Shown here: one piece after another, positions 33,837 through 46,185 of the stretch
How positions within the stretch are numbered: position 1 is the stretch's first letter
How the letters are laid out: every line of letters begins with the position of its first letter
Assembly (NCBI RefSeq): GCF_000003605.2
Contig: NW_003130854.1
Location: 1,567,287 to 1,631,286, forward strand
Length of the DNA stretch: 64,000 nucleotides
Reading direction: 5' to 3'
DNA from: Saccoglossus kowalevskii
Taxonomy: Eukaryota; Hemichordata; Enteropneusta; Harrimaniidae
Position numbers and translations under genes: made by a program
The notes under the pieces: model-generated
The model's input: the letters and a program-made list of their open reading frames with translations, nothing else
Databases searched by the model: none
Told to the model about the DNA's origin: nothing

Positions 33837-35319
33837 AAACACGTGAAAGTGGTGTTTCTACGACCCTGTGCTAGCGATGGAATTGATATGTTGTTGACGG
33901 CAACATCTCTGAAGTATTTGTGTTAGATAAAGTAGGAACATCATAAAACATTACTACAATTACTTGGATAAGGTGATGACTATTCTTTGTCAGTTACGTC
34001 ATCATCGGTTGTCAGCTAGTTATGTCAGTGGTGTGCATGACATAATGTTTATCTGCGAGCTGCCAGCTCGAGTTTCGTAAGTAATTCCTCTCTTGTGTAA
34101 GTAATACTAATATCATAATGTTTGCTGCATAAATCTATAAATGTCGTACTATTTTATGAAATATTTATGTTGAGTTTTATTTTGTAATTGTGTGTGTTTA
34201 CAGTTCGCCTTAACTGTTTTGTTTTTAAAATATAATACATATGTTTTTAATTTAAACATTGTGCTTTTAATTAAATTTAATTATGTTTTATTCAAAAAAT
34301 GTATTCACAGTTTGTAGTGTACATTTAACTGTCTGTAATACTAACGTTACCATCACTGTCAGATCCGAACACGACATTCAGCATTCATTTGCTCAAAATT
34401 AATATTCTTACCAAAATACACTGTATGAAGAGAATATTTATTATGGAATCAGTATTAAATTGCTTCCTACTCAATTTTATTACATTCAATTTACGCAACA
34501 TGACAACAAGCTTTGAACCAGTAGCTCATATCTGAGATGATTCTTGTTTATTAATAGTTCCTCAGTAATTTCAATGTTATTGTTTCTTTAGCAGTATAAG
34601 TCGTCAATCGCACCTCGTCGCCCATTTACAACTAATCTCGTAAAACACAGTGGTAAACGCACGACAACGAGATGCGATTAACTCTACTCACAGTATAGTT
34701 ACAATTTGCTCTGGAAAAATCAAGCGCTATGTTGGGCGCTAGTTACACCAGACTACGGCCATAATGGCGATATGAACGTTCACAATTTAGGTAGATGCAG
34801 AACATACCATAATATTACAGAATGAAAACTGTAAACAAATGGCATAATGTTGCTTTCCCGATGCGTCCATTTTGTAATGCTTTTTTTATTTAATATGTGT
34901 ATGTATTATATAACTGTATTCGGCATCAAGTTACGTTTCAGTGACCTCATATAGATTTTAAGATATATAAACATACTAAAATTGTATTGTGAAGCATCGC
35001 TAATATCTGTGACTGATTATTAGAAGTGACAATATTACTAAACAAAAGCTACTATCATATAATTTCTAAAAGCGATGTAAATATTCGACACTATTATGAT
35101 TAATATTTTGAGCAATAACGACGACCACTTGATCGAAAACGCTGTGACCGGTGATCTTTGCGCCATGATTGCTGTTAAATAGAGACGATTTTGTGTTAAT
35201 AACTCTCGTGTTTATACATGGGTTTCATATGTATGTAAATAACACGCCAATTGCTGTGTATATTGGGGCAACGACACCCTAATGGAAAGGACACTCATCG
35301 AAATTGTTATTTGCTCTTG
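33837..35319. other. Gene-poor region
   Basis: A+T-rich, with runs such as TTTAATTTAAA. The part at 33960-34090 contains short repeats of GTCAG(T/C)TA but no confident feature. Confidence 0.4.
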
Positions 35320-35499
35320 AATGACATCACAATCATATTTGTGAATGTCTAATATTTGAATTAAGCTTATTTCAAACTCAGAACATATTTACTGCATCTT
35401 ACGATATTCAAATCTAGTTTTACGCTATAAATAACTATCAACTATAAATTTCGCGTCATAATCACAAACTATAGGCATAAGATGGAGACTAGTTCCAGA

Positions 35500-36187
35500 C
35501 TAGTTACCTACAGTATAATTAACCATTCAAACATGAGCGATGCATATAGTGTACGCGATACTACGACGTGAATTAATGAACTAAATTTAGTTTGGAGACA
35601 GATATTTTATATTAGCGTAGTCACAGTAGGCATCGTTGGGAACTCGCTGGTAATTATGGTATTTTGTTCCGTGAAGGATCTTAGAAATCCGATAAATACA
35701 TTTATCGTGAACTATTTACATGTATTATGATACTACCTTTAAAAGTCATGGGAGACTCTTGCTGAGGTTTCTGGCGATTAATCTATTCCGAATTCCCATT
35801 ATGGACAGCGTGCAATGCATATGTATGGTATTTAACAGCCATTACATTAGAATGATACTGGGAAATTATATATCCTTTCAAACACTAATCTACCTTCAAC
35901 AGAAAAAAATAGTAGCGTTTACTTTTTAACAATTTGGGTGATTGCAATAATTTTGAACATAACATAACATAACATAACAATAACATAACATAACATAACA
36001 TAACATAACATAACATAACATAACATAACATAACACAACAGTCTGTCTTGTAGTGAGCAATCCACATGTGAACCCCATATTGTATGCTTTCTGTAAAAGT
36101 AGGTTCAGAAGAGGTATGTGGTTGTTGTTCCATTGTGACCTTGTCCTAGTGTCACCAGAAATGGTTGCCGTGGACTTTTCTATTTGA
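35500..36187 (+). pseudogene. Broken copy of the orphan GPCR family with microsatellite insertion
   Basis: TM1 is well kept (RQIFYISVVTVGIVGNSL, then VKDLRNP). There are frameshifts in TM2 and ECL1, a degraded TM3-TM4, and loss of everything from TM4 to ECL3. A TAACA array fills the gap. It then resumes at TM7 with AVCLV-like text, NPILYAFC and the conserved C-terminus, with a stop at 36185-36187. It matches the intact gene at 41324-42337 most closely. The initiator ATG is also lost. Confidence 0.85.
35955..36050. repeat. (TAACA)n microsatellite inside the receptor relic
   Basis: About 18 units of ATAAC/TAACA. The intact receptor has ATAACATAACAGTCTGTCTT at the same place (about 42182), so the array grew from a two-unit seed within the coding sequence. 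Confidence 0.9.
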
Positions 36188-37632
36188 TATCGTTCATATT
36201 AAACAGGGCTGAAAAAGTCCTGGTTGGAACTTTTGTCATATATTGGACGTAACTGGCGGCGAGGCAAACGCATATGTATATAACACCCAGTGTATATACG
36301 TGCAAAATCAATTAACCCAAACCGTATTAACTAACATCTTTATTTGATACATTTTAATTATTCTTATAAGATTTATTCGAATTTCAAACAAATAATTCAA
36401 TTACGTCATAGATTGTATATAATCAAGGTAATGCAGAATTATATAAATTACAATCTACCATGAAACATTGTTACCTTTATGAGTTTTGAATATTCCCCCA
36501 CACATATGTATGCACTGACCAAAGAAAACATCTTTCATTGCATGTTGTGAGAGACAATACTTATCTTTTCAATAGGTTTTCGTGAATGAAATATACGATT
36601 CTCTTTCTGTTTTCGCGAATATTTCATGTCACTCATAAATACGCGCCAATGTACATTTTTCACTTTACTCTTTTACTTTTATATAAACAGTATTTATATA
36701 TCTTATTATCAAAAAGAATGTAAAATATTGTTTAAACAGTTTTTTATAAACCGACAATAAAATAACATTTCTTTAATTGAAGAGATATTCAAAAAAAAAG
36801 TATTTAGGTAATTAGGTGTGATTTGTACCCTAAAATGATTCAAATTGAAACAGTCGCATGTTATCAGTTTGTTGGGAGATCAAACTATAGTATTTTAAAA
36901 CGCTAGTTTCTTTTGAACAGATGCTTAGTGGTTATACACCATTTATTTGGTTTTGACAACTATGGGTGTGAACTGACATTATAGTAATACCAATTGGTGC
37001 CTAATCTCTGTTTCACCGTTTTTTTTCTGTGTAAACTAGATGATAATACACACTGTAACTATCACATATGTAATTGAAATTCAAGTATACACAGCAATTT
37101 AATGTAATTTCTTTTTCTATTCAAACTGAGTACTCAATGTTTTCATTCTTAAAAAATATCGTTGGACTGAAACTTATCGTTTGATATAAGAATCATGCAT
37201 TGTGGATCATGAATTACATTGAAATAAATGCTTTTAACTTTCAACATTAATAACAGCCTTCTACATTTTACCGAGTGCGTGTTTGCTGACATGTGCGTGA
37301 CATGACTGTTTAATATTATGAGTAATTTGTAGCGTGGGAGTCAAATGTCAAACGCTGTATGGCAAAGGAAGTGAATCAGACGAGAGTACTCTTCTGTTCA
37401 CAGTTGTCAGGAGTAACCAAATTACAAAAGTCAATATAATATATGAAATGATCTTTTTATTTTATACTGTCAGAAGTGTATACGGTGATTGCTGAGTAAT
37501 CAATTGCATTGCACGTGTTATGTCGCCTTCTTATTTACTCGTTGTATGGTACATTGTACCAACAATATCGCTTAACTCTTTACCTGAAAGAAATACATAA
37601 AACATATTCTATATGTATAAAAAACATTTTAT

Positions 37633-37647
37633 GGGGGGGGGGGGGGG
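37633..37647 (+). repeat. Poly-G run
   Basis: A 15-base G run in otherwise A+T-rich DNA, within GPCR unit 2. Confidence 0.9.
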
Positions 37648-37800
37648 AGTCGAATGTATTGCAGGAAAGCGAAAATTGGTTCATATTTTCTGTTTTTATC
37701 TCATCCACATGCACGAGAGCATTATAGATTATAATTCATTCACACAACTGTTGGCAACATAATTGGTGTATTTGCGCACTAATCAGTATCAATATAGTCA

Positions 37801-40800
37801 TATGCGCGTTTTGTACGTATTCGAATTGTACGCCTCATTTTTATGTGGATTACACTGGAATGCAGTCGTGATTTGTAAAAGTCGGATGAATTTATGTCAT
37901 TCCACATTCCCTCCAATTACTACAATGCATAATGTAGTGTGAAACATGTGTGCATATAATTAAAATTTATAATTATCTTGTGTGTGTGTGTGAACAAAAA
38001 GCGACAGGTCACATAATAAGTAAATACATGAATACAACTTATATCTATTATTAATGTACCTCTGGAATATACTTGCTATCGACTATAATATCACTACTGT
38101 GTTTATACTAATCTTGTTTTTATTATTGTTGTCATTGTTATTAACACTATAAACACTATGACCATGGTTTTCTAACATGAATCAATTGTTTTGTTGAATA
38201 TTTATAATTCAGTCGAGTGTTTTCCATTAAATTGGGGAGACATGGTTTTATTGGTATAATAAAACTACAATGGTACCAGTTTTGCTCAAAATCAGCATAC
38301 TTGTTACCGACCTCAACAATTGGGTAATAGGAATTGAAAGAGAGGAACGAAAAATTGTTTAAATGCACTCAATGAATTAATTCCTCACCTTCGTTTATAT
38401 TTTTGTACAATATCTTTATTGAATTGAGTTGAAAATTACTTTAACAGTACGTATGTCTATATTTCAAGCTATCAAATAAAATTCTATCTTTACATTTAGA
38501 TAAGTTATAGCATTCTGTGTTTCGTGTCTACTATGCGAAATATGTTTACTAATAGTTGAGCAATGCATGTGATCGCTTACCGAATTAAACTGTATTGTTG
38601 TTGTTCGTAATTTTGGTTTAATTGTTAAGCGTTATGTAACGCCGTTTGTGCAGAAATACAACTGGCCGGATGTACACAATGCAATTACGCGGATGTACAC
38701 TATGCACTTGATAGAATGTGTGTTATCACAGGCCACTCCATTATTCCTTCATCCATCACCTACTTATCTCATAATGTAGAGTGACTACTCCACATATTGG
38801 CTTTTCATGGGAGCACTCTTACGCTCATTTATCATGGGAGAACAACTCCCTGATTAACTCGTAATCACAGATGATCTGCAACAAAGGAACTATATCATTT
38901 AAGGGTAACCGCGGGTGTTTCTAACGAAGAAAGCGACCAATTCTTGAGAAAAGTGTCGGTCACGGGATAAAGAAAGGTATGTTCAGAACAATAGCGACGT
39001 GTCAAACATTGATATATATTTCAGTAGCAGACAGGTGTCGCTCAGCGTTTAGAAGGGTTTTATATACAGTCCACGTTTACTAGTTAAATACAATTTTTTC
39101 TGAGACTTGTTATTTACTGGTGGACAGAGTTTTTCAGTTCGTTCTCACATGACCAAGTTACCCCCTCACTATTTGAATATAGAAGCTTTTTTTAACAGCA
39201 ATACATTTGATTCGAACCAATTATTTCCATATACATGGTCATAGTGGATGCATGATCACTATTGAATAAGCAATATCTATCGATTATCGATTCATACTCA
39301 TTTCAATTATGTGACAACACATAACGAATTTGTATTCTATCAATATTTCATTTGTTATGCTTAGTAATATAACCGGCATTGTTCGACTACATTAAGGTAG
39401 ACATATCCTGTTTTTCTGGTGTATGAAAATAGTAGATATATTTTAATTTCGATCACAGCAGTTTTATCAGCTGGCAGCATTTGGTGAATTGATATACTTA
39501 CACATCAATATAAAATTGCTAGATATATGCCTAATGAACGTGTTTACAATTTAGAAGGGATAAATAGAGTTAAACATTAGCATCGCTGCTGAATTTCACA
39601 TATGAATTTTCATTCATTCATTCATCCACCCATCCATTAATTCATTCATTCTATCATTCATTCATCTTTGCTCTTCAAGTAAAACAAACAGGAATGCAAT
39701 AAATGCATATATACGAGTATCTTTCAAAAAAATACACTCTTTGTTCTTCATCTAAAAGTAATTTGTATCGGAAAATGGAAATAACATAGATATGTAAATA
39801 AAAGTCATGTAGGGCAATTACAATAAGAATCACTGGATACTCACCTACATCAACCTAAATACAATAGTCATATATAGCATTTCAACAAAAACAATTATGG
39901 ACATATAAATATAACAATTTCCATGTCAATAATGTTTTATTGCTACATATATACTTAATATCTCTGTTGTGCATCGGCGTCAAAAGTTATGTTAAAATAC
40001 AATATATTATATAATATAATGTCAAAACTTCACATCGATTTGATTGGTCCAAACACAAAATTTACATATGCAATTAATATTATATCGGCTGATAATGCAC
40101 AGTTTTGCTGAACAAAGTGGTCCTGGAACATGAATTGACTACAGGTTTAATGCGGAAATACATAAAACTGGTAGTATTTGACTTTTAGGGAAATATAGTG
40201 GTTGAATTTCGGAAAAATATTGGACAATATATAAGCATAATATTGTTTTTTTTGTTTGTCCCAAACGTCGGTCGAGCCAAGCATCGCTGAACGTCAAATA
40301 TCCACAGTTACTATGATGAGTCACAAATGTACTATCAATGGAATAAAACGCGGAATAAAATATTTTTTTAATTTGAACTGTGTTGCGCGTACTTTTGGTG
40401 TAAAACTACATACTGTTTTTATAAATGTTCATGTTCAAGGCCCATAATGATGATTTTGTAGTAGATTCAAGTAAACACCTGTTTTACTAGTTTTATCGAA
40501 TTGTCTATATACTGGTATAATATCATAGAAATACCCCCCCCCGAAGTCGGGTATCCCATGTGAATTGTGCAATATCTTGTGGTATACCCGATGTTGGCAG
40601 GAGGTTATTGCTGAATTGGAACATCCATGACAATGGTAATATTAAAACAGCAATAATACTAAAAATCGGGTCAGAGCGAGATGCTGCAAAATACAATTTA
40701 CCCATATGTTCTGTAAATAAAGATAACCTAATAAAAATACTGTGAATGGCCACTGAATACTACAAGTTAATATAACCTTTGCGGTGATACAATGTTTATA

Positions 40801-41120
40801 TAATTATTCACTGGGATGGAATGTGAGTGTACATACATGCTACATGTTAAGTAGTTACATACATGTGATCACAGCTGTCGAATTCGGCAAATCAGAATAA
40901 TGTGCGTATACAGACTATTTTTATTTAATTTGCAATATGATGCATATGCATTCCGTTCGAATCTTCCCCACCCCAATTGCCAATTTAGCCAATGATTAAT
41001 TTAATTTACCTAAATCAAATGCGTCATATTATACAATATGTCTGTTTGAGTGAAGGACATTTATATTCACGTGACAAAAGGAAACACAGAATCAAACATT
41101 GTTCACTGTATTTGTGATGT
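37801..41120. other. Gene-poor region between GPCR units
   Basis: I see no gene. A degenerate (ATTC)n array lies at 39609-39667. ORFs at 40523-40753 on both strands overlap and lack family patterns. Confidence 0.4.
39609..39667. repeat. Degenerate (ATTC)n microsatellite
   Basis: ATTC units interrupted by CCACCCATCC and similar variants. Confidence 0.85.
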
Positions 41121-41323
41121 TTACTCTTGTGTCATGCGGAAATGACATCAAGAGGATGTTTGCGAATCTCTAATGTTTTTAAATAAGTTATCTCTACCTA
41201 ACAACCCGCTGAGTGCCCCATGTCAAAGCAAATCTTGTTTTGTGCAGTACGTTATTGTCTGGTTGATGGGTTTGAACGATCATCTTATATTTCTCATCGC
41301 GGATCTAAACTACAAATAGAAGG

Positions 41324-42337
41324 ATGAATATTACCTACAGCATAAGCAATTTGACTAACAACACGAGCGATGTATCTAGCGGACCCGAGGACACGGGTTG
41401 GATTAATGGACTGCATCCATTTTGGGAGAAGATATTTTATATCAGCGTAGTCACAGTAGGCGTTATTGGGAACACACTTGTAATTGTTGTGTTTTGCTCT
41501 GTGAAGAATTTGAGATGCCTGACAAATATATTCATCGTGAGCTTAGCCGCAACTGACCTATTCACATGTGTTGTTATGATACCTCTAAAGCTAACGGGCG
41601 GATGGATAATCTCAGGTGTGATTGGAGACATGCTTTGTAGATTAATCTTCTCTGAATTTCCATTATGGACGGCGTGCAACGCTTCTGTGGGACACCTCAC
41701 AGCCATTACACTGGAACGATACTGGGCCATTATATATCCCTTCAAATACGAATCTACCTTCAACAGAAAAACAGTAGCGTTAACTATTTTAACAATTTGG
41801 ATGATTGCAATAATTTTAAATTCTTACTTCTTATACGTGTTTCACGTCTCACCGGATGAAGTGTGTATTCTAGAGTGGCCTTCAGTGGCTCTGCAGCGTG
41901 TGGTTGGAATAAGTTGTTTTATCGTTACCTTGATCATCCCCACGACCGCTATGCTATTCGCGTACCTACGTATCATACGAAGTTTAAGAATTGATGCCAG
42001 GGAAATACAATCAATCTTTGGCAATGGCAGCCCGGGGATGGAAAAACTCACAGCACGGAGGAACGTTATTAGAATGTTGTGTATTGTTGTGATATCGTTT
42101 TCTATTTGTTATATTCCTAACCAAACTATTTTCTTAATTTACAACCTTGGCGTTGCTGTAGATTTCAATGGCGTATATTATAACATAACAGTCTGTCTTG
42201 TGGTGAGCAATTCATGTATGAATCCTATAATATATGCTTTTCGTAACAGTAGTTTTAGAAAAGGTATGTTGATGTTTTTCCGCTGTAATCTAATTCGAGT
42301 TTCACCGGAGGTGGTTGGTGTGGACTTTCCTATATAA
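41324..42337 (+). CDS. Orphan class A (rhodopsin-family) GPCR, single coding exon
   Basis: A 337-residue plasma-membrane receptor; the ATG at 41324 is in fair context (AAGG before it). The N-terminus has several N-glycosylation sites (NIT, NLT, NNTS). Landmarks: GN at 49-50 in TM1; LAATD in TM2; Cys105 and Cys181 for the TM3-ECL2 disulphide; ERY at 131-133; KLTARRNVIR at the base of TM6; CYIPNQ in TM6 (Tyr for the usual Trp); NPIIY at 300-304; a short tail ending VDFPI that parallels VSFPL in the 18.6-kb paralogue. An AATAAA at 42509-42514 could end the transcript. The ligand is unknown. It sits in a duplicated unit with broken siblings on both sides. Confidence 0.94.
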   Translation: MNITYSISNLTNNTSDVSSGPEDTGWINGLHPFWEKIFYISVVTVGVIGNTLVIVVFCSVKNLRCLTNIFIVSLAATDLFTCVVMIPLKLTGGWIISGVIGDMLCRLIFSEFPLWTACNASVGHLTAITLERYWAIIYPFKYESTFNRKTVALTILTIWMIAIILNSYFLYVFHVSPDEVCILEWPSVALQRVVGISCFIVTLIIPTTAMLFAYLRIIRSLRIDAREIQSIFGNGSPGMEKLTARRNVIRMLCIVVISFSICYIPNQTIFLIYNLGVAVDFNGVYYNITVCLVVSNSCMNPIIYAFRNSSFRKGMLMFFRCNLIRVSPEVVGVDFPI

Positions 42338-44620
42338 TATTATCGGTATTCAATATATCTAAACACAACCTCGTACGACATCTGTTTAATTTTGACTGGC
42401 TTGATGGACACAAATAAGTGCAGATCCCAGTAGCTGTGCGTGGAAAGCAACAATTCTAAACGTTATTACCTAATGTATATTTAAATGGATGTTTGCAATC
42501 TCCATAAAAATAAAAATAATGCTTTCCACGACGGTCACTAAGTGTTTGTCTACATTGGTATTAACGGTTTGCCTTGTTAGTATGCTTTTTTGTACTTTCA
42601 AAAAATATTTGGAACTGACCGTTTAAAGTGTTATTTCACGCCGGTGGTAACATTTCAACATAACGTGCAAACCAATCACGCAATGTTTCACTATTTCATA
42701 TTATTTCGACCTGATAAATAATAGCTCACCTCAACAAGCGAAAGTCAATGGTTGGGTTCCGCCGGTAGTATTCACTTAGCAAGTGTCTCATATCCCATTT
42801 ACTGTTTTCCGTAGATCAGTTATCAAATACATTATATTGGAACATGTTTGACTTGTGCATGAGCAGACATGTTTTGTTATTGATAACTTTTCCATAAACA
42901 GTATTTGTATTATACTATCATCAAGAATAAAAAATATTGTTTATAATGCTCGATACACTAATAATTTGTATTGACATGTTTTAAAAATCACTTTCACAAC
43001 AGTTTGGTGATAAATTTAAGTAGCGTACTTAACAAATTCCAGTTTCACGGAGATAGTTAGTGGCTACACATCAATAATAAAACTATGGTTGTGGATTAAT
43101 ATACCAATGGAAAACGGTCATTCACATGTAACTTCTGAATACTACAAATCATGCGATTGAGTGCTTGATTCTAATCTGTGTTTAAAAAATGTGAATATAA
43201 TGTTGAATGTTTTCTAAATATAGAGAAACTTAAAAAACACTGTGAAAGTCACATATGTACAATTCTTGGATCCAGGTCTAGGATGGTTGCCTTGGTAACC
43301 ACGTATGATTTATCATTATTTATGCGATCATTGGGATTCTATTATCCTGATATTGCGAGCTACGTAATAGTCTGTATTTAATTTTGAGTATTCATTGCAT
43401 TTCAAATAATATATGTGGATTGGAATTGTAACTGTCTGATATATGGATACAAAATGTTGTATTGTGTATATGTACATGGTATCAATAAACTGTTCGATGA
43501 TAATTGCGTGCAACATAAGCGCGTACGTGTTTGCTGACGTGTGGATTTTATGATATAATATTAGTGATGTATTATACAGCATAGAAGTCAACATACACAT
43601 ATTCAAAAATGTATGGCCGGGGAAGTGAAGCAGACGATAGTACTACTCTGCTGCTAAGAGTAACCAATTTACGTATGTCAATATAACAGATAAAGTGATC
43701 TCTTATATTTATGGACAGCAGTGTATACGGCAATCGTGCTTATAAGCGAACAATTGCATTGAGCGCACCGCACCGAGTCACAATTCACGGAAGATAATTG
43801 CTGCGCGTAAACATTTTGAGCAATGTATATTATAATTCAACCAATGACTACGTGTTATTGGTGTAATACACATAAATAAGCATCACTAATTTCAGACCGT
43901 CTGTTCATAGAAATTATGTCAATGGCTTGTTCAGTCATTCCAGCCCGGAAGACAGGTATGGTTGTAGAGCGCTTGTGTAGTACACTTTCAATATATTGTA
44001 CTCTGATCTCCAATTACAAAAAAAAAAAAAATAACGACTCATACGAATAATTCACAGGATACGTTCACATATATCATATTATTATCAGAGAACAATAACA
44101 ATGTGTACATATATTTACAGTGTGACAGAAAAAATGAGTGGGCAGCAATGATGTTTTACATTTGACGTGAAATGAGGCCAAAACAATCCCATCCTTTTGA
44201 AAGGTACGTTTGTGCTGTTATTTGTAGCATGCGACATCGATGTTTAATAATAAGTGACACGTACAAGGTATGGTAATATTTTTTTGTTCAGATCATATTT
44301 ATGACCGAGGCAATCCTATTGAAAATGAATTATTATATGAGATGGCAATGTATAATTACTATTATGTAGACAAGAACCACGATATGAACACAAATTCCTT
44401 GAGTAATGTATGCGTAAATGCTGTCACGTTTCCTCGTCCGTAATCAGCCAATACAAAAATTCGTACGAAATCGGCAAATGAAATTAATTAAATAATCTTT
44501 AATTTCGCAATTATATTTACATGATACATCTAATGAAATAATGTCATATACACGACTGCATGACAGAACAGATAATTAAAATATCCTAGCCAAGGTCTAA
44601 GTTTATTCGGCCAAGCCACT
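42338..44620 (+). repeat. 3' flank of GPCR duplication unit 3
   Basis: Parts recur beside the other copies: 42885-43830 matches 23100-23800 and 36650-37750, and 43850-44620 matches 51880-52810 (blocks include CAATATAT, ACGTTCA, CATATGTGTTTACAGTGT-like text, CTGTCACGTTTCCTCG, AAATCGGCAAAT and GCCAAGGTCTAA). The unit therefore carried at least 2.3 kb downstream of the receptor. No gene is seen here. Confidence 0.6.
42509..42514 (+). terminator. Polyadenylation signal AATAAA for the 41.3-kb receptor
   Basis: First AATAAA downstream, about 170 bases beyond the stop codon. Confidence 0.4.
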
Positions 44621-44634
44621 AAACAGACCTTGGC
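44587..44634. repeat. Inverted repeat CCAAGGTCT...AGACCTTGG
   Basis: Short hairpin with arms CCAAGGTCTAAGTTTA and TAAACAGACCTTGG around a 14-base loop. It lies just upstream of the helicase-like relic. Only the left arm is found in the related DNA near 52790. Confidence 0.6.
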
Positions 44635-44738
44635 AGAACGACCATCAAATATGCGTATGTTAACAGCGCCCCCAGTAGTCAGTTGCGGCTAATTATTGTC
44701 CAATCAGTTTGTGTGTTACACACACTCTTTTAAACAAA

Positions 44739-44925
44739 ATGGCGGCGCCCATGAATTGTGATATTGTTGATTATAAAATTGAGAAAGTTTTTGGTGTTGG
44801 TGCTCTCAAGCCTCACCAGGTACAGGCAATCGACGCAGTTTTGTGTAGGAAGGATGTCTTCATAGCGAAAAAAAACAGGAAATGGAATTTTGTTTTATAA
44901 TTTGGTACGTCCAAGCTGATTGGAC
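44739..44925 (+). pseudogene. RecQ-like helicase N-terminal fragment with host-type start
   Basis: From an ATG in strong context (AAAATGGCGGCGCCC) the frame gives FGVGALKPHQVQAIDAVL then KDVFIA, the Q-motif and lead-in to motif I of RecQ-family DNA helicases. After that an A8 run shifts the frame. In the next frame KTGNGILFYNL resembles the motif I stretch, but the Walker lysine is lost. Nothing further of the helicase follows. CCAAT-type sequences lie both upstream (GTCCAATCAG at 44698-44707) and downstream. It looks like the promoter and first exon of a duplicated gene, now broken. Confidence 0.6.
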
Positions 44926-45409
44926 GCCTTGTTTCAGCACGCCCAATCAGATCTCACTGCTTAAGATACGCAATTAGCCTATGCGATCCCGCACGGTATG
45001 GTGTAGTGGCCTATAGGTGGAAAACACAGGACAGTGCGATTCGGACGATGACCATCTATACCAGTATAGTTTTTGAAGTGACATCGTCATTTATCAAATG
45101 TGTTCATTGGTTTATCCCCTATTGTATTTTAATATATCACTATTTTTATTTCTTTTGGTTCCGAAACACTAATATATATTCTCGCTGAACATATATTTAC
45201 ATATTTGTTAATCCAATATAGCAAATGTATTCATGTTTATCCATGTTAAGCTATGAAAACAATAATGTACAATCATGTCCTGTATTGGCGCATATTGCAT
45301 TAGACTTGGGTAGCTAGTTTTGTTTTGTCGTTTTTTTTATACATTTCACGAATTGCTCATACCTAACTTCAATATGCCACATCGCACGCCCAGCATGGGA
45401 TCAGTTCCT
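44926..45409. other. Region between helicase relic and GPCR relic
   Basis: It begins with CCAAT-like boxes in both orientations (44918-44955) and is otherwise A+T-rich. No gene seen. Confidence 0.4.
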
Positions 45410-45833
45410 ATCGATCTAAATGTCACTACTGTGAATGATATGCAGCACGGTATGTGCTAATGGGAGACAATTGTTTTACATCACTGTGGTCAAAATGTCA
45501 ATCATCGTGAAATCGCTGGTGATTGTGGCATGTTTGGTAAATCTGCCGAAAAGGGAGAAAAATAGTGCAACTACATCAGGTAATCACAAGGCACGGAAAT
45601 GTCGTCCGTTTGCTACACCAAGTTTTTTTGCTTACAATTTTTTTAATTTAAGGTTTTCTCTAGAATATAATGGTGCGTATAACAATATAGGTGTGCCTTT
45701 GGTTTGTAAGTAATTACTGTATAAACCCCATTACTTTTTGTAATAGTAGTTTCAAAAACGGAATTTGAACGAGTTTTTGTCGTGATTCCATCAGTGCTGC
45801 TATTAGCGTCACAGATGACAGTGCATCTAAATA
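45410..45833 (+). pseudogene. Broken copy of the orphan GPCR family
   Basis: N-terminal and TM1 text (RQLFYITVV, then IIVKSLVIV) is followed directly by ECL3-TM7 text (FAYNFFNLRFSLEYNGAY, then NNIGVPLV) and, after a break, SNYCINP and FKNG. TM2 to TM6 are gone. TM1 reads FYITVV as in the 18.6-kb gene, and the ECL3 NGAY also matches that gene rather than NGVY of the 41.3-kb gene. It is thus a plus-strand relic of the 18.6-kb lineage. Confidence 0.75.
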
Positions 45834-46104
45834 GCTCACTTTGTATCCCCGACCAATTACTAAAACGTTAGTATGGTATCCGACCTGTGATTCTGACATT
45901 TCAATGAGCACGATGAAAGTCATTATATTAAAAGCATGTCGCTTAAGTGTAATTAAAATGGTGATTCTTTGACCTGAGGGTAAATTTTAATGTTTTCTGC
46001 AGTGACACAAACAACGCAGTAAAACCTAAAATAATTTTCCTCATCTAATGAAACCTGTCAAATATGGAATTCGCGATGACTAATTTAGTTGAACGAATCT
46101 CTCT

Positions 46105-46185
46105 CCCTCGTTAGGCAATCACACCTGGAAGCCGCAAACCGACTGATCGATTGCCAAGCACATCAACATGACTTGCATGGATAGG
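46105..46185. repeat. Short repeat paired with 25850-25930
   Basis: Direct-orientation partner of the earlier copy; non-coding. Confidence 0.5.

Larger units (their letters stand above)
35320..37800 (+). repeat. GPCR duplication unit 2
   Basis: 5' flank (35320-35440), broken receptor (35500-36187) and 3' flank (to about 37800) all have counterparts in the same order in the unit at 41.1-44.6 kb. Shared 3' blocks include ATAAACAGTATTT, GTTTGCTGAC(A/G)TGTG, GTGTATACGG and ATTATAATTCA. Confidence 0.65.

Noticed and set aside
35885-36133. 82-codon frame repeating MLCYV
   Set aside because: Translation of the TAACA microsatellite.
40523-40753. Overlapping ORFs on both strands
   Set aside because: Both are open, neither resembles a family; no start or splice context supports either.
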